Shown here: piece after piece, positions 50,395 to 61,158 of the stretch
Layout: each line of letters starts with the position of its first letter
Position numbering within the stretch: position 1 is the first letter of the stretch
Origin: Dermatemys mawii
Lineage: Eukaryota; Chordata; Testudines; Dermatemydidae
Direction: 5' to 3'
Length of the DNA stretch: 64,000 bases
Assembly (NCBI GenBank): GCA_007922305.1
Contig: ML677326.1
Coordinates: forward strand, 55,174,785 to 55,238,784
Notes under the pieces: model-generated
The model's database searches: none
Told to the model about the DNA's origin: nothing
The model's input: only the letters and a program-made list of their open reading frames with translations
Made by a program: the position numbers and the translations under genes

Positions 50395-50482
50395 ATGATT
50401 GCATCATCCATGACTTCTAGGAATAACATGATGCAATTCATATAGTGTATGATGCAATACCAGCTTCAGATTGCATCATTCA
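50395..50482. promoter_or_regulatory. Subterminal repeat cluster of the CMC-like element
   Basis: Four copies of an ATGATGCAAT-type word occur in alternating orientation: TGATTGCATCAT (about 50396), ATGATGCAATTC (about 50428), ATGATGCAATAC (about 50449) and GATTGCATCATT (about 50469). CACTA-group elements are known to carry subterminal protein-binding repeats. The location, upstream of the gene start, would also suit a promoter. The function is inferred. Confidence 0.45.
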
Positions 50483-50773
50483 TTGTTTTGCCTAAAAAGC
50501 AAGTACTGTCCAAACCCAGTCATAGATTTATTCACAGATCCAGTCAAAGATGTATTTTAGTCATTTCTGGTTTAAATTGAGATCCCTTCCCTTTATAACT
50601 CACTTATCCTCCGCCATTCCCATGTCAAGGGTCGTATATACTGACCCAATAGTATATCTTGAAAACTAGAGCCAATCAACAATTTTAAGCATTAATTTAA
50701 TTCTCAGTGACCCAGAATTAGTAAAGTTTGACTAAATGTATTTCAGAAGCATTTTGGCTGTAGAGCAGTGTTA

Positions 50774-53548
50774 TAAACAATAGAAACAAAATCTAATATA
50801 AAATTTGCTTTGGGGTGATGATGAATATAAACAATCATTATTGGTATTGGTAACATATCCAATTAATTAGCTTTGTTTAAAAAAATTCAGACAGAAAACC
50901 AAAGAGGGATTATTTCACCTGCAAACAAAGATTAAGTGTGTTTGCAGCATCAGGACCCAAAGGCTCAATCCAATGCCCAGAGACATCAGTGGATTGGATT
51001 GTACTCTGAATAAGAGGACAGAGAGACAGACTGCAATAGAGGCTGTTATTCTCACTGTTCTGATTGTACATTCAAATCCTGTATGAGTCTAATCCTGTTA
51101 GGTAGCCTGAGGTATGACTGAGCTCCCTCCCACTCCTACAATGAGTGCAATATTCACCAGCACATAGAAGCTGTTGTTCAAAATGTAAAAACAAGAATGG
51201 ATAGTTTATTAACTTGCATTACTTATTTGGCTTTCCATAGGTCTTTATAAAATACAGTTTATCAGTAGCGAAGGTTTTCTGTGTTGTTTGCCTGACTGCA
51301 GCTTGATTCTCCTTGACTTTGTTAAGGAATGTAAAAAACAAAGAAGAAAATCTTTCATTTCCATCATGCATTTGGAGTCATTTCTTCTGTGTATTCATTT
51401 CTAGAAATGCACAAAAATCTTCAGAATGACAAGAAAAAAAACATAACTGTGGTGCATTTGAATTTCAAAACTGCATACACTCTCCAGTCTTCCAGGTAAA
51501 TGAGTATGCCCATCTCAGAAACAAATACCTTGTTCAATATGGCTGAGCAGTTGACTGATTACCAATAGGAAACATCCAATTAATGTCCAGGAGAATCAAA
51601 AGGCAATTTATCTTTCTCATTGCTCCTCCTGCTAGTCATTCATACTATTTAAGGGCCTGATCCAGCAAGGTGCTGAGCATCCTCAATTCTCAAATGACCA
51701 CCTGCAGCACTGGCCCTAATTAGTACTATAAAATGTGAAATTCAGTGTTTCTTTAGCATTAGGGGGAGGATTTAAAGAGACAGGGCAAATCACTTTGAAG
51801 TCAAGGCCAACATTATTTCAGATCTCTATGGAAAAGCACAAAACATGATTGTCTCAGTAAAGAATGGTGTGTCAGCTTTGTCTTCTTTAAAAAAAAAACC
51901 CAGTATTACTTAAATGCCATCTTTACATACTTAGTTGCATTAAAAACATTTGAGAAAAAATCATGAAAAGTTATAAAATATATATTATTCAGGAGACTAA
52001 ACAATCCCTATGGACAGTATTTAGGCTTTTATTTTATTATGTATTTGATACTCTAATGCTTCTTTATGAGTCAATCTAGTGAGTGTGGTAAATATGTTTT
52101 ATAGCTGTTTTTAAAATACCTGCATCATGTATTCTAGTATGTGAGCCAGGGAGGTCATTTCGCCCCAACAAGTTAATATGTGTTTCAGCACTTAAAGAAA
52201 TTATTATGGACTGAACATATTAAAACGCTATAGGGTGAAAGGGACACTGCCAAACAGCTTAGACCAAATGCTGCAACATATTTTTATCATTTTTATGTAT
52301 TTAAAGAATTAAGGATATGAAGTACTTTCAAAATAGAGTTCATATTTCTGACTCATTAACCACTTAACATAATAGTTGTAACATGGGTGCTACTCAGTGA
52401 TTGCATGTACACATGGGCATGTTTGGAGACATGTTTGTATAAGATGTCTGACACAGTGAAATATAGCACGTGCCCAGTCCCCAATGTGGCTAATCACTGT
52501 CCACACCTCGGTATTATCAGAAGTCATAGGGGTTAAATTATTTTGTGTTGTTATTTTCTGTATTTGAGCAACATACTCTGATACTAAGGGCTGTGTTCTG
52601 GCTTTGAGTGTCATAGTCCATGTGGGTGGTTGGGTGTATGCACGGGTGATTTGACCAAGCAGCAGATCTTAAAGGTATGCTGGTCAATTCAATGTCACTC
52701 ACCATGCTAGAGTGAAAGCTGCAATACCCTCTGAAAGGCTGCAACATGTCTTCGTATGCTAACTCTGCATTGCAAACCTGAAATGCTGGACTGAGATTAT
52801 GGCTGCCCATTGGCCTTGTAGATACAGAAGAAAGATGGAGGGAACCTTCCTCCAGACACATATTTGGTATATGCGCAGATCTTAAATTGAGATTAACTCC
52901 TGAGATTTTTTTTAGCTATTACCTGTGAGTGTTAGGTTATACAGACTTCTTAATGAATACACTGTAGTTTTCTCCTTGGATTGTCTTTCATTCATCAATA
53001 AATGTCACTAAGATTTTTAAAAAATACCTTGTGTTTATCAAGTGGACAGTACAAAAGTAAACAGTACTGTGTTCTATTACCATGTTGTTATGACGGTTAA
53101 AACAAAATACAGCATAGTTACCTATGGAAAAGAAGCAAACTGGAAACAAACTGAATTGAAGCCCACAAGGTGCTGAAAAGTTAAAAAAAAAGAAAAGAAA
53201 AGAAAGGCACTTCAATAAGGAATTTATTTTTAAACCTTTCTTTTAATGCCAGCATGACTACTGAAATTGAAATGTTAGTCACTGAACAGTCTCTGAATAT
53301 ACATATTTGAGGAGGAATGAATATAGCAGTCAATTTCAGGAAAGCAGGGTTACAGAGTGTGACTCATCATAATCCTGTAATTTTCCTGCGAGCTAACAAG
53401 CAGCAGTTAAAATTTGCTAAATTGCAGTGCAATGTTTCTGGGAATAAAATGAAAATAAGAGGATAAGAAAAATTATGGAAAAAACTGAGGTTAGCTTTCA
53501 TTTGCTTGTTAGATGTAAAATATAGATGGTTATTACAAATATAACACA
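50774..53548. other. No recognisable gene
   Basis: AT-rich. 'gggcctgatccagcaaggtg' near 51655 is one arm of a common palindromic reptile repeat. The minus-strand frames at 52390-52861 have no known motif. Confidence 0.4.
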
Positions 53549-53571
53549 AAATAATAATAATAATAATAAAA
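53549..53571. repeat. (AAT)n microsatellite
   Basis: AAT trinucleotide run. Confidence 0.9.
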
Positions 53572-54194
53572 AAGGCTACAGCCTCCGCTATATGAGCTTT
53601 CAAGCTTTGATCATTAATAAAGAATCCCAAGCTTTTTGGTACTGTTGTTTTGATGCATGAGATCTCATCATCATAACAATGAGAGCTTTAGTCTCTGAAA
53701 AGATTATGGACATTTCTTCATTGGTCAATTGCATTTTATTGCAAAGACATGAAATTAAATAACTCTGACACACACATTATATGAGAGGATGTGGATATGT
53801 TAGACTATATCCAGGTTTCAAAAAAGAGCCCACACTTTCCATATACAGAACTCAAAGGACGATGTTTTTCTTTAGGAAAAAAGAAAGAAGAATGAAAAGC
53901 ATTTAGGATGTTAAAATGGGTATATAACCTGAGAGGATCTTTTGATGTTTGGGGTAGTAACAATATTGGTCTATAGATATGGGCCATATAGCACTGATAG
54001 AATATTCTTTGATAACTAGTTAACTAAGATTCTTTCCTTCTTAATTCTGCTTTTCTTGGTGGCTAGCAATGGTAAAACAGTGATAGCTGAGCTTCAGTAT
54101 ATGATCAATATGAATTCCAGACGTGGGGTAGCTGGATTTCACGTTGGACAAATATAGGTGATGCACAGGGTACTGTAGTCCAAGGCTCTGTCTA
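53572..54194. other. No recognisable feature
   Basis: AT-rich spacer with short open frames only. Confidence 0.45.
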
Positions 54195-54491
54195 GGGGCT
54201 GGTCTACACTAGGGGTAGGGAGTCAACTGAAGATACGCAACTTAGTTACGTGAATAACATATCTGAAGTCGGTGTATCTTCAGCGGACTTACCTGCTGTC
54301 CTCATGGTGGTGGCAGTCGGCGGCACGCTCCCCCATCGACTCCAGCTTGCACTTCGCGGCAAGCAGGAGTTCTGGAGTTGAGGGGGGCGCCATTGGCGAT
54401 CGATTTATCACGTCTTAACGAGACGCGATAAATTGATCGCCAAAAGATTGATTGCTACCCACCGATTCGGCAGGAAGTGAAGACCTACCCT
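54195..54491 (+). mobile_element. DNA-transposon MITE
   Basis: It begins GGGGCTGGTCTACACTAGG and ends AAGTGAAGACCTACCCT, an inverted repeat. Inside there are paired phrases 'cgatcgatttatcacgtctt' and 'agacgcgataaattgatcgc' that form a strong hairpin. Same family as 32478-32773. No clear target duplication, no transposase. Confidence 0.65.
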
Positions 54492-54589
54492 AATAAGAAT
54501 GGGTGTATCAGGCCTGATGCCTAAAGGGGTGCACTCAGAGAGACTGGAATGGGGACCGAGGTGCAGCTAGTTCTGTAACTGTAAGAGAC

Positions 54590-55150
54590 TATATGACAAA
54601 TGTTAGGGGGCAGGGGTGTTAGTATGTATCCACAAAAACAACAAGGAGTCCAGTGGCACCTTTTGGACATCAGGAATGGTAACATACAAAAGCCAGTAGG
54701 AGAAAACTTCAATCTTCCTGGACATTCTATAACTGATTTAAAAGTAGCCATATTTGAACAAAAAAAAACTTTAGAAACAGACTTCAAAAAGAAACTGCAG
54801 AACTAATATTCATTTGCAAATTTAACACCATTAATTTGGACTTGAATAGGGAATGGGAATGGCTGGCTCACTACAAAATCAACTTTGCTTCTCCTGGAAT
54901 TGACACTTCTTCATCAATTATTGGGAGTGGACTACTTCCACTCTGATCGAACTGGCCCTGTCAGTATTGGTTCTCCACTTGCAAGGTAACTCCCTTCTCT
55001 TCATGTGTCAGTATATAATGCCTGCAGCTGTAATTTTCACTCCATGCATCCGAAGAAGTGTTGTTTTTTTTTTACCCACAAAAGCTTATGCCCAAATAAA
55101 TGTTAGTTTTTTAAGGTGTCACTGGACTCCCTGTTGTTTTTGTAGACTAT
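54590..55150 (+). mobile_element. Diverged, short Penelope-like element
   Basis: The 3' part of a PLE is present, with inverted terminal pieces: 'aacaacaaggagtccagtgg' (from about 54637) mirrors 'ccactggactcc...' text near 55120-55135. The tail 'acccacaaaagcttatgccc' (about 55073) is the family's. Flanking 'agactatatgaca' (about 54585) and 'agactatgaca' (about 55144) look like a decayed duplication. It belongs to a different subfamily from the 8.1-10.4 kb copy. Confidence 0.65.
54664..54945 (+). pseudogene. GIY-YIG end of a PLE protein, frameshifted
   Basis: DIRNGNIQKPVGENFNLPGH (from about 54667) and ITDLKVAIFEQK align with the other PLE copies. The frame changes across an A-run at 54757-54765 and continues as RLQKETAELIFICKF and LNREWEWLAHYK to a stop near 54945. 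Only the part after the GIY-YIG core remains, so it cannot act. Confidence 0.7.
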
Positions 55151-57194
55151 GACAGGAAATAAAGTATAGAGCAGTCACTGTAAAAGAGTGAAATTTCAGT
55201 CATGTCTGCAATTTCTAAACTCCTACAGTAAGTTGTTTATATTTGATATGGAAATGCTTCTGTTTGCCATACTAACAATAATTACAAATGTGCATTTACA
55301 TTCATGGTTTTATGAAGCACAAACTTTGCCTTAGTCACCCTATTCAGATATGCTTCAGTGAAGTCTATAGAGAATACTATCCAGCTCTAAAAAAAACGTC
55401 ACTAAAGGTAGCAATTGAAAACCCAAGGAGTTCACCCTGCCTAGCTCTTTCAACGACTAACAATTATGCTTAGAAGAAAATAGATATTAGGTAACTGAAC
55501 TGAACTGAAGAGCTCAGTAATCTTTTGTGACCCCACACAGCTGTCTAAAGACAAAAGCTATGTGGTGGTTTAGGTCCAAACAACTAATGAAAATCTAAAG
55601 GAAATGCCAGTTTATAATTCTAAGCAGGTCTCCCCCATGTCTTTTGAGACAGTCCACACACATTGTTTTAAGCCTTTTCATTTACTCCTGCATAACCACT
55701 TTTGCCAAGTTCTATAGCTCCTTGCTAGCATGAAGAACGCATTAGCCACAGATGATTACAATAAATATTTTTCCTAAGAAACATTTAGAACTCAGACTGA
55801 AATATAATAGGCTTCCTAAAAACCCATCAAGATCCTTCAACTCTTCCAATCTGCAAAGTGATGATAACTTTGGCTGCTATGCTGTCACCTTACGTTGTCA
55901 ATTTAACTTGCTTCACAAACTGGCAAAGACCTTCCTATATTCAGTCTTCAGTCATGTATAGTTGTTAACAACACATTAGTTTTCTTGTTCAAAACAAACA
56001 TTGTTGGATTCATCTCTATGCTCATCCAAAGTACATTTTCCATAAAAGAAAATATTTTCTTTATAAAAAGTGCTAGTTGCTTGGCTTTTGAAATTTTTTT
56101 CCCCAACCACTTCCCAAAATCATTCTTCTTATACTGATAAAATGCATCCAGACAATTACATCTATTCTTTCAGGTTTGTTTAGATTATTTGACCTAGCAG
56201 GCAAGATTAACAGTGCACAGAAATTAACGAATTTGCCATTACACCGGAGTAAGAGGTTCAAAGAACTTTAAAGTTGACTAAACTAATTGAGTCTGGCTTT
56301 CATTTATTTTCATGGACATTTGATATCTGGATTATATGAAGTGGCATTTAGTGGTTCACTATGTATAGAAAAGACGTTATTACACTTGTGCATTGTTCAT
56401 TTATGATCACCTTGTCCATATGCATTATCTATTCTACTTAACATACTTTTTATCACTAAAAAAAGCACATCAGAAAAACATTAAAACCTTGAACACTATA
56501 GTGATTCAGCACAATATCTTTCAAGGAAGCCAGTTATTGTTTGTTTCAGGGATGTGGCATAATTTCAACTCCCATAAAAAACATAATATCATAATTAAAA
56601 TGCCAGGCAGAAGGAATGCAAATCAAAATCTTTCAGGAACTATTTAAATCACACTAATTCTCACTTTGCTAATCTGCAAACCTACATCTCACAAAAATTC
56701 TGCAAGAGGCTCTATCAGAAAATGATTTTCTCAGGAACTAAAGAAAAAACAGTAATGCCAAGAAAACTGTAGGTAAAATTAAACAAAGCTTAGCATTACA
56801 ATTTCCTTGCCTTTCAAAGCGAAGATCAAAAAAAAACATAAAAAAAAAAAAAAGGTTTTTCCATTCTCTCAAAAATCGCATGATTGAGTGGTAACAAAAA
56901 ATAGCACCTCAACTCAGTAGATGTGTCTTTAAGGTATAATCACATTATAAAAAAGATGTGTTCAGGACAATGATTTTGAACTTCTTATGTTTGTTTCTAT
57001 CTAGTGATATTAGAGAAAGAGATGCTTATTGACAAGTACACTCCTAGCTAGATCATAAATTAGTGGAGACAGGAATCTTGTCTTCTTTTATATCTATAAA
57101 GTAATATGCACTTACATAGCATCATAAAAGCAGTAATATAAATGAAGTTTTATCCTATGCCCACTGCAACATGATAATCCTGCAAATAAGACCT
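55151..57194. other. No recognisable gene
   Basis: AT-rich; poly-A tract at about 56838-56854. The open frames are short and lack motifs. Confidence 0.4.
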
Positions 57195-57400
57195 AGTACT
57201 GGGAACTAGGTAATTTGGATTGTGTTCCTGGTTCTTCTACAAAATCCTGTGATCTTGAGCAAGTTACAGAACCTTTCTGGGCACCAGCTTTTCTAGGGAT
57301 AACATAATACTAACATAATACTACAGACCTACTTTGCTGTGTGGCTAATTCACTAAAGTTGGGAGATGCTTGGACACCACAGTGATAAGCACATTAGAAA
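57195..57400 (+). repeat. MIR-type SINE
   Basis: 'cctgtgatcttgagcaagtt' followed by acagaacctttctgggcacc is the MIR core. Diverged 3' half with no visible target duplication. Confidence 0.65.
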
Positions 57401-58609
57401 TGCCGACAAATTAAGATAGTACAGAGGGACAAGTTGCACCATCTATTAAGGTGGCCTGACACATCCCATTATAAGACCAGGTTTTCAGTTACTTGTAACT
57501 TTGCCAAACTTTAACCACTTGCTTTGAAATTTTCCATGCTGGGTGTCTGCCTCTTATTTTATTTATAAAATAAAATCTCAGCTCAGATGGTTCAGTTGTT
57601 TCTGAGAACAAGGAGTAGGAGAAAATGCACTCTTCTCCCCATGTTAAAGAATTCTGGAGACCTTTTCCTTGAAAAGTTCTACTGTCCCAGGCTTTGCAAT
57701 AGACAGTTGAAATTTGGCAGGAGGGGTGGCCTTTATGCCTGTGATGTTTCTATTGCTGTCCCAGTGAAAATCCACTTAAATCTGAATAAAATTATAAGCC
57801 TTTGAAAATCACAGTTCCCCCCGGATTGCAGAGAATTTGGTAGCTAAAAATGGAAGAAGATTGCATCCTCACTGGACACTGGACTTTCCCTGCAATTTCA
57901 GCACTGTATTGGGCTAGATCCACCTGGACTGAGAGCAGAAAAACCTTCTCTCCTGTGTTCTCATGCCCTTTGTGCGGGGCCCATACACGTAGAAGGAAGT
58001 TTCCTGATCTGAATGTAGATGCAACAAGAATCAAGGTATCAGAATAAGGAGCCTAGGGGGTCAGATGAAAGGAGACACTGGGACAGGCAGTGAGGGTGGG
58101 AGGAAAAGTGGGAGTGGGAAACAGGGGAGATTGGATGGCTGGGCAAGGAGACTGGCAATGGCAGCCAGGGAGGCACTGGGAGCAAGTAGATGGTGGGAAC
58201 AGGCTGGATAAGAAGCTAGGGAAAGACTAGGACTGATTGGGCAAGGAGATTGTTACAAGAAGTGGTATGTGTGTGTGTGTAGGGCGGCGGGGGTGGGGGG
58301 GTTTAATACTGAAATTGGCTAAGGAGCCTTGGGCAGGAAACTAGGTCTGGAATCCAAGGGGGGACAGGCAGCTGAAGGCCTGTGAGGGGGAGAATAATTG
58401 ATTGGGGAAGGAGCTGTGAACACCTGCAAAACTAACTCCTTTTCCTCCTTTTCAAATCCTCCTTTGCCATGAAGCTTATCTACAAAAAGCTAGGCAATGA
58501 TTTAGGCTGCTGATGTGCTGAGACCACTGCCTATATCATGCTGACCAATATTGTTTCATTTCCTTGTACTCTGTTGTCTAGCTAAATCCATCAGTTATCT
58601 CCTGTTCAG
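57401..58609. other. Unassigned; G-rich block and short (GT)n
   Basis: 58060-58400 is purine- and G-rich, with GT repeats near 58266-58280. No gene supported. Confidence 0.4.
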
Positions 58610-58735
58610 TACTCAGATTGTAAATGCCTTGGGCTAGGGACTCGCTGTTCTGTGGTTGTACAGCACCTAGAACAGGGGAGGTCTTGGTTTATGACTAGGG
58701 CTCATAGATGCTACAGTAATACAACCAACCAATGA
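58610..58735 (+). repeat. Ancient amniote SINE-like repeat
   Basis: 'cagattgtaaatgccttggg', 'gttgtacagcacctagaaca' and 'gactagggctcatagatgct' give the clearest copy of this family in the window. Confidence 0.6.
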
Positions 58736-59419
58736 CTGCAGGATAGTAACTAAACAGACAAGATGCATTAATATATTTTTTAAAATAATACACAGCTATG
58801 TCCCATGTTCTTTTTATCAACATTTCCTAACTATTAAGTGGTTGATTATGCAACCATAGTTTTAGGGGCTTTGGGGTGTAATTATTTATAATCTGAAGCA
58901 ATGAGAGACATTCACATGACTTCTGTAACATAGTAAGTCTACTTCCTTTATAGCACTCATGGTAGAGTTCCAAGACCCATGATTTTTATTATGTTTTAGC
59001 TTAAAAACTACCTTGTGACTGGCTAGTTGGAACTATTTGGTGATGTTAACCAAAGCTGTGTAACAAAATTGGCAAACAGCTCTATAGATCATCATCAAAA
59101 AGACTAATGTGGCTCTATGATTATTATGCTCACCAGCCCGGGGAGGAAGTAAAACAACTAAAAAGGTTTTTCTCTTTTTCCAGCCAAAGTCAGAAATCTA
59201 TCTCCGTTCCTTGTCTCTTAACTGTTCTCTTCTTTTTGGTTCCTGTTCCTGCTCACTGCTTTATTAGACATAACATTTGTCAGAAACTGAATTAGGAAAT
59301 TTAAACCATTTTCTTCTCAGATAGAAGCACTTTGTCTTCCTCTATAAACGTTCTGGAGAGTCATGCCTGGCTTTGCAGAGGCAAACAATGATCTTCCTTT
59401 GAAGTCAGCTAGGTATGTA
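58736..59419. other. No recognisable gene
   Basis: AT-rich with short chance frames. Confidence 0.45.
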
Positions 59420-59960
59420 GCATATTCTAGTACCCTGTCAAGCCACCAATTGTGTAGTCCAAAGGCATGACAGAATCAAACCTATAGAGTTTTGGAATTA
59501 AGCAGGATACTAAACACCAAGGGTGATCATCATTACATGTTTTTTGCCACATCAGGAGATTAGTAAAGCCCTGAAGGTGGCGCTGACTGCACCACAACAA
59601 AAACATGTTCCCTATCCCCAATAGTGGTAGCCAGGCCACAGATCAGATCTGGAGAGAAATTACCTGAGTTAAACTCATGGTTGACATGAAGGTCATGGGA
59701 GCCTCGATCATCATTTGAAATGTATTCTGCATAGAACAGAAAGTCCCCCAGAATAATCAGCCATGGTGTTTATATTACTGGCATCTAACTAGTAATATTA
59801 GAAAAATTAGGCATCTAATCCAGGTGGCCTATACATGATCAGGATTTGCACACTGGTTTTATCCCAGGATTCACATACCAAATACATGAGCTCAAAGGAA
59901 GTCATTCTTGGAAGAGGACACCTTTTGCATCTGAGATCAAATGCAAGAAGGAAGGGCCAA
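59420..59960 (-). pseudogene. LINE endonuclease remnant
   Basis: On the minus strand SVQILIMYRPPG (about 59860-59825) resembles the YRPPG motif of APE-type LINE endonucleases, and IILGDF (about 59757-59740) is the following ILGDFN-type motif, missing its usual N. Stops and frame changes occur between. CR1 or L2 is likely given the lineage; the segment is too decayed to choose. Confidence 0.55.
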
Positions 59961-60660
59961 TAGGCAACAACTTCCCCTCTTTCCTCTGCCCCTGCCTCCA
60001 TCCCCACTCCACCTCTTGCATGCGGATCCACACCTGTCTTGCCTCTTCCCACCCATTCCTCACCCCCATTCCAATCCCTTCCGCAAAGTCCCCACCCCAA
60101 CTCTGCCTTCTCCCTGCCAATATTCCAACTCCTTCCTCAAATCCTCACCCCAGCTCTGGTCCCGCCAGAGTTAAGTGAGCATTTTACAGCCCTCTACTGT
60201 ACATGTGCGAAATTATGTCATTCTGGAATCACCCAACCTTACTCTCTACTAGTTACTAAAGCAATGAATTAGTATTCTGTGACAGATAAGGTCACTAAAA
60301 GGGCTGCCAGAATGTCAGAGAATTACAGAATCACTCAAGGATTATCTAAAATAAAACAAAAACCAAAAACAGTTTCTCTGACAACTGCTCCCAATCAGGT
60401 ATTAGGATTTGCAGTATAATACAGTACAGCAGATGTAACATCTGGTTGGATTAGCTTTAGACATCTATTCTGTAGAGTGTGGTTAGATGCTTTCCATTCA
60501 TGGGCCATCACTTAAAAAGGCATCATGAATTAGATAATTGAACTGTTTTTAAATAGTAGTATGAGAGGGGGTCAGAGAAAGAAACTGGATAGAATATTTG
60601 GAAGGAAATGAATAGCTATTTTTGTTTAATGCAGCAAAATTAAAGAGCAAATAATCAACA
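59961..60660. other. No recognisable gene
   Basis: Starts with a C-rich block (59975-60170), then AT-rich. Open frames in the C-rich part are compositional. Confidence 0.45.
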
Positions 60661-60663
60661 CTC

Positions 60664-60748
60664 AGGGCTTGTCTACATTGGGTAAAAGCATACAGTAGCT
60701 GAAATCCACTAGCTACTCTGTGCTAATTCCCCATGTAGACACACTTAT
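60664..60748. mobile_element. Short MITE
   Basis: It begins GGGCTTGTCTACATTGGG and ends near CCATGTAGACACACTTA, an inverted match. It is about 85 bp and directly precedes the Harbinger-like end at 60763. Confidence 0.45.
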
Positions 60749-61158
60749 AGCACACTAAGGCCTGGTCTACACTGAAAAGTTAGGTCAAAGGAAGCCACCT
60801 TAAGTGGACCTGTTAATATGTGTGTCTACACTATTGGGTCCTTTACACCAGCTTAAGTCACCTCTAATGTCAATTTCTGTAATCCACCTCTGCGAGAGGC
60901 ATAGCACTTAATTCGAGTTTCATGGTTCGACTGTGAGGTAGTGCAGATGCAGTGTTGTGTAATTCAACTTTATTGCCCTCCAGATGGTGTCCCACAATGC
61001 TGATCTGTGACCGCTCTGGGAGATAATTTTCAGCTCTGCTGCACTGCAGCCAGATACACAGGAAACAGCCCCTACCATGCTAAAGTCCTGGGAATTTTTG
61101 ATTTCCCATTTCCTGTTTGATCAGCACTGGGAGCATGCCAGCTTGAGCACAGCTGATC

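Larger units (their letters stand above)
48224..50773 (-). mobile_element. CMC-like DNA transposon with CACTG ends and TTA duplication
   Basis: The element occupies 48227-50770 (2544 bp). The left end is CACTGGTCTACA and the reversed right end CACTGCTCTACA, 11 of 12 matching. After a length difference of a few bases the match resumes (GCTTCAGAGATAAA against GCTTCTGAAATACA). TTA flanks both sides (48224-48226, 50771-50773). CACTA/Mirage/Chapaev elements typically begin CAC and make 2-4 bp duplications, so the ends suggest that group. The single gene is on the minus strand. Between gene and right end there is a cluster of ATGATGCAAT words (50395-50482). A possible minus-strand polyadenylation hexamer lies at 48279-48284. 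Confidence 0.75.

Noticed and set aside
59807..60272. Proline- and glycine-rich open frames near 60 kb
   Set aside because: Produced by a C-rich block. Only the LINE-like motifs at the left edge are meaningful.
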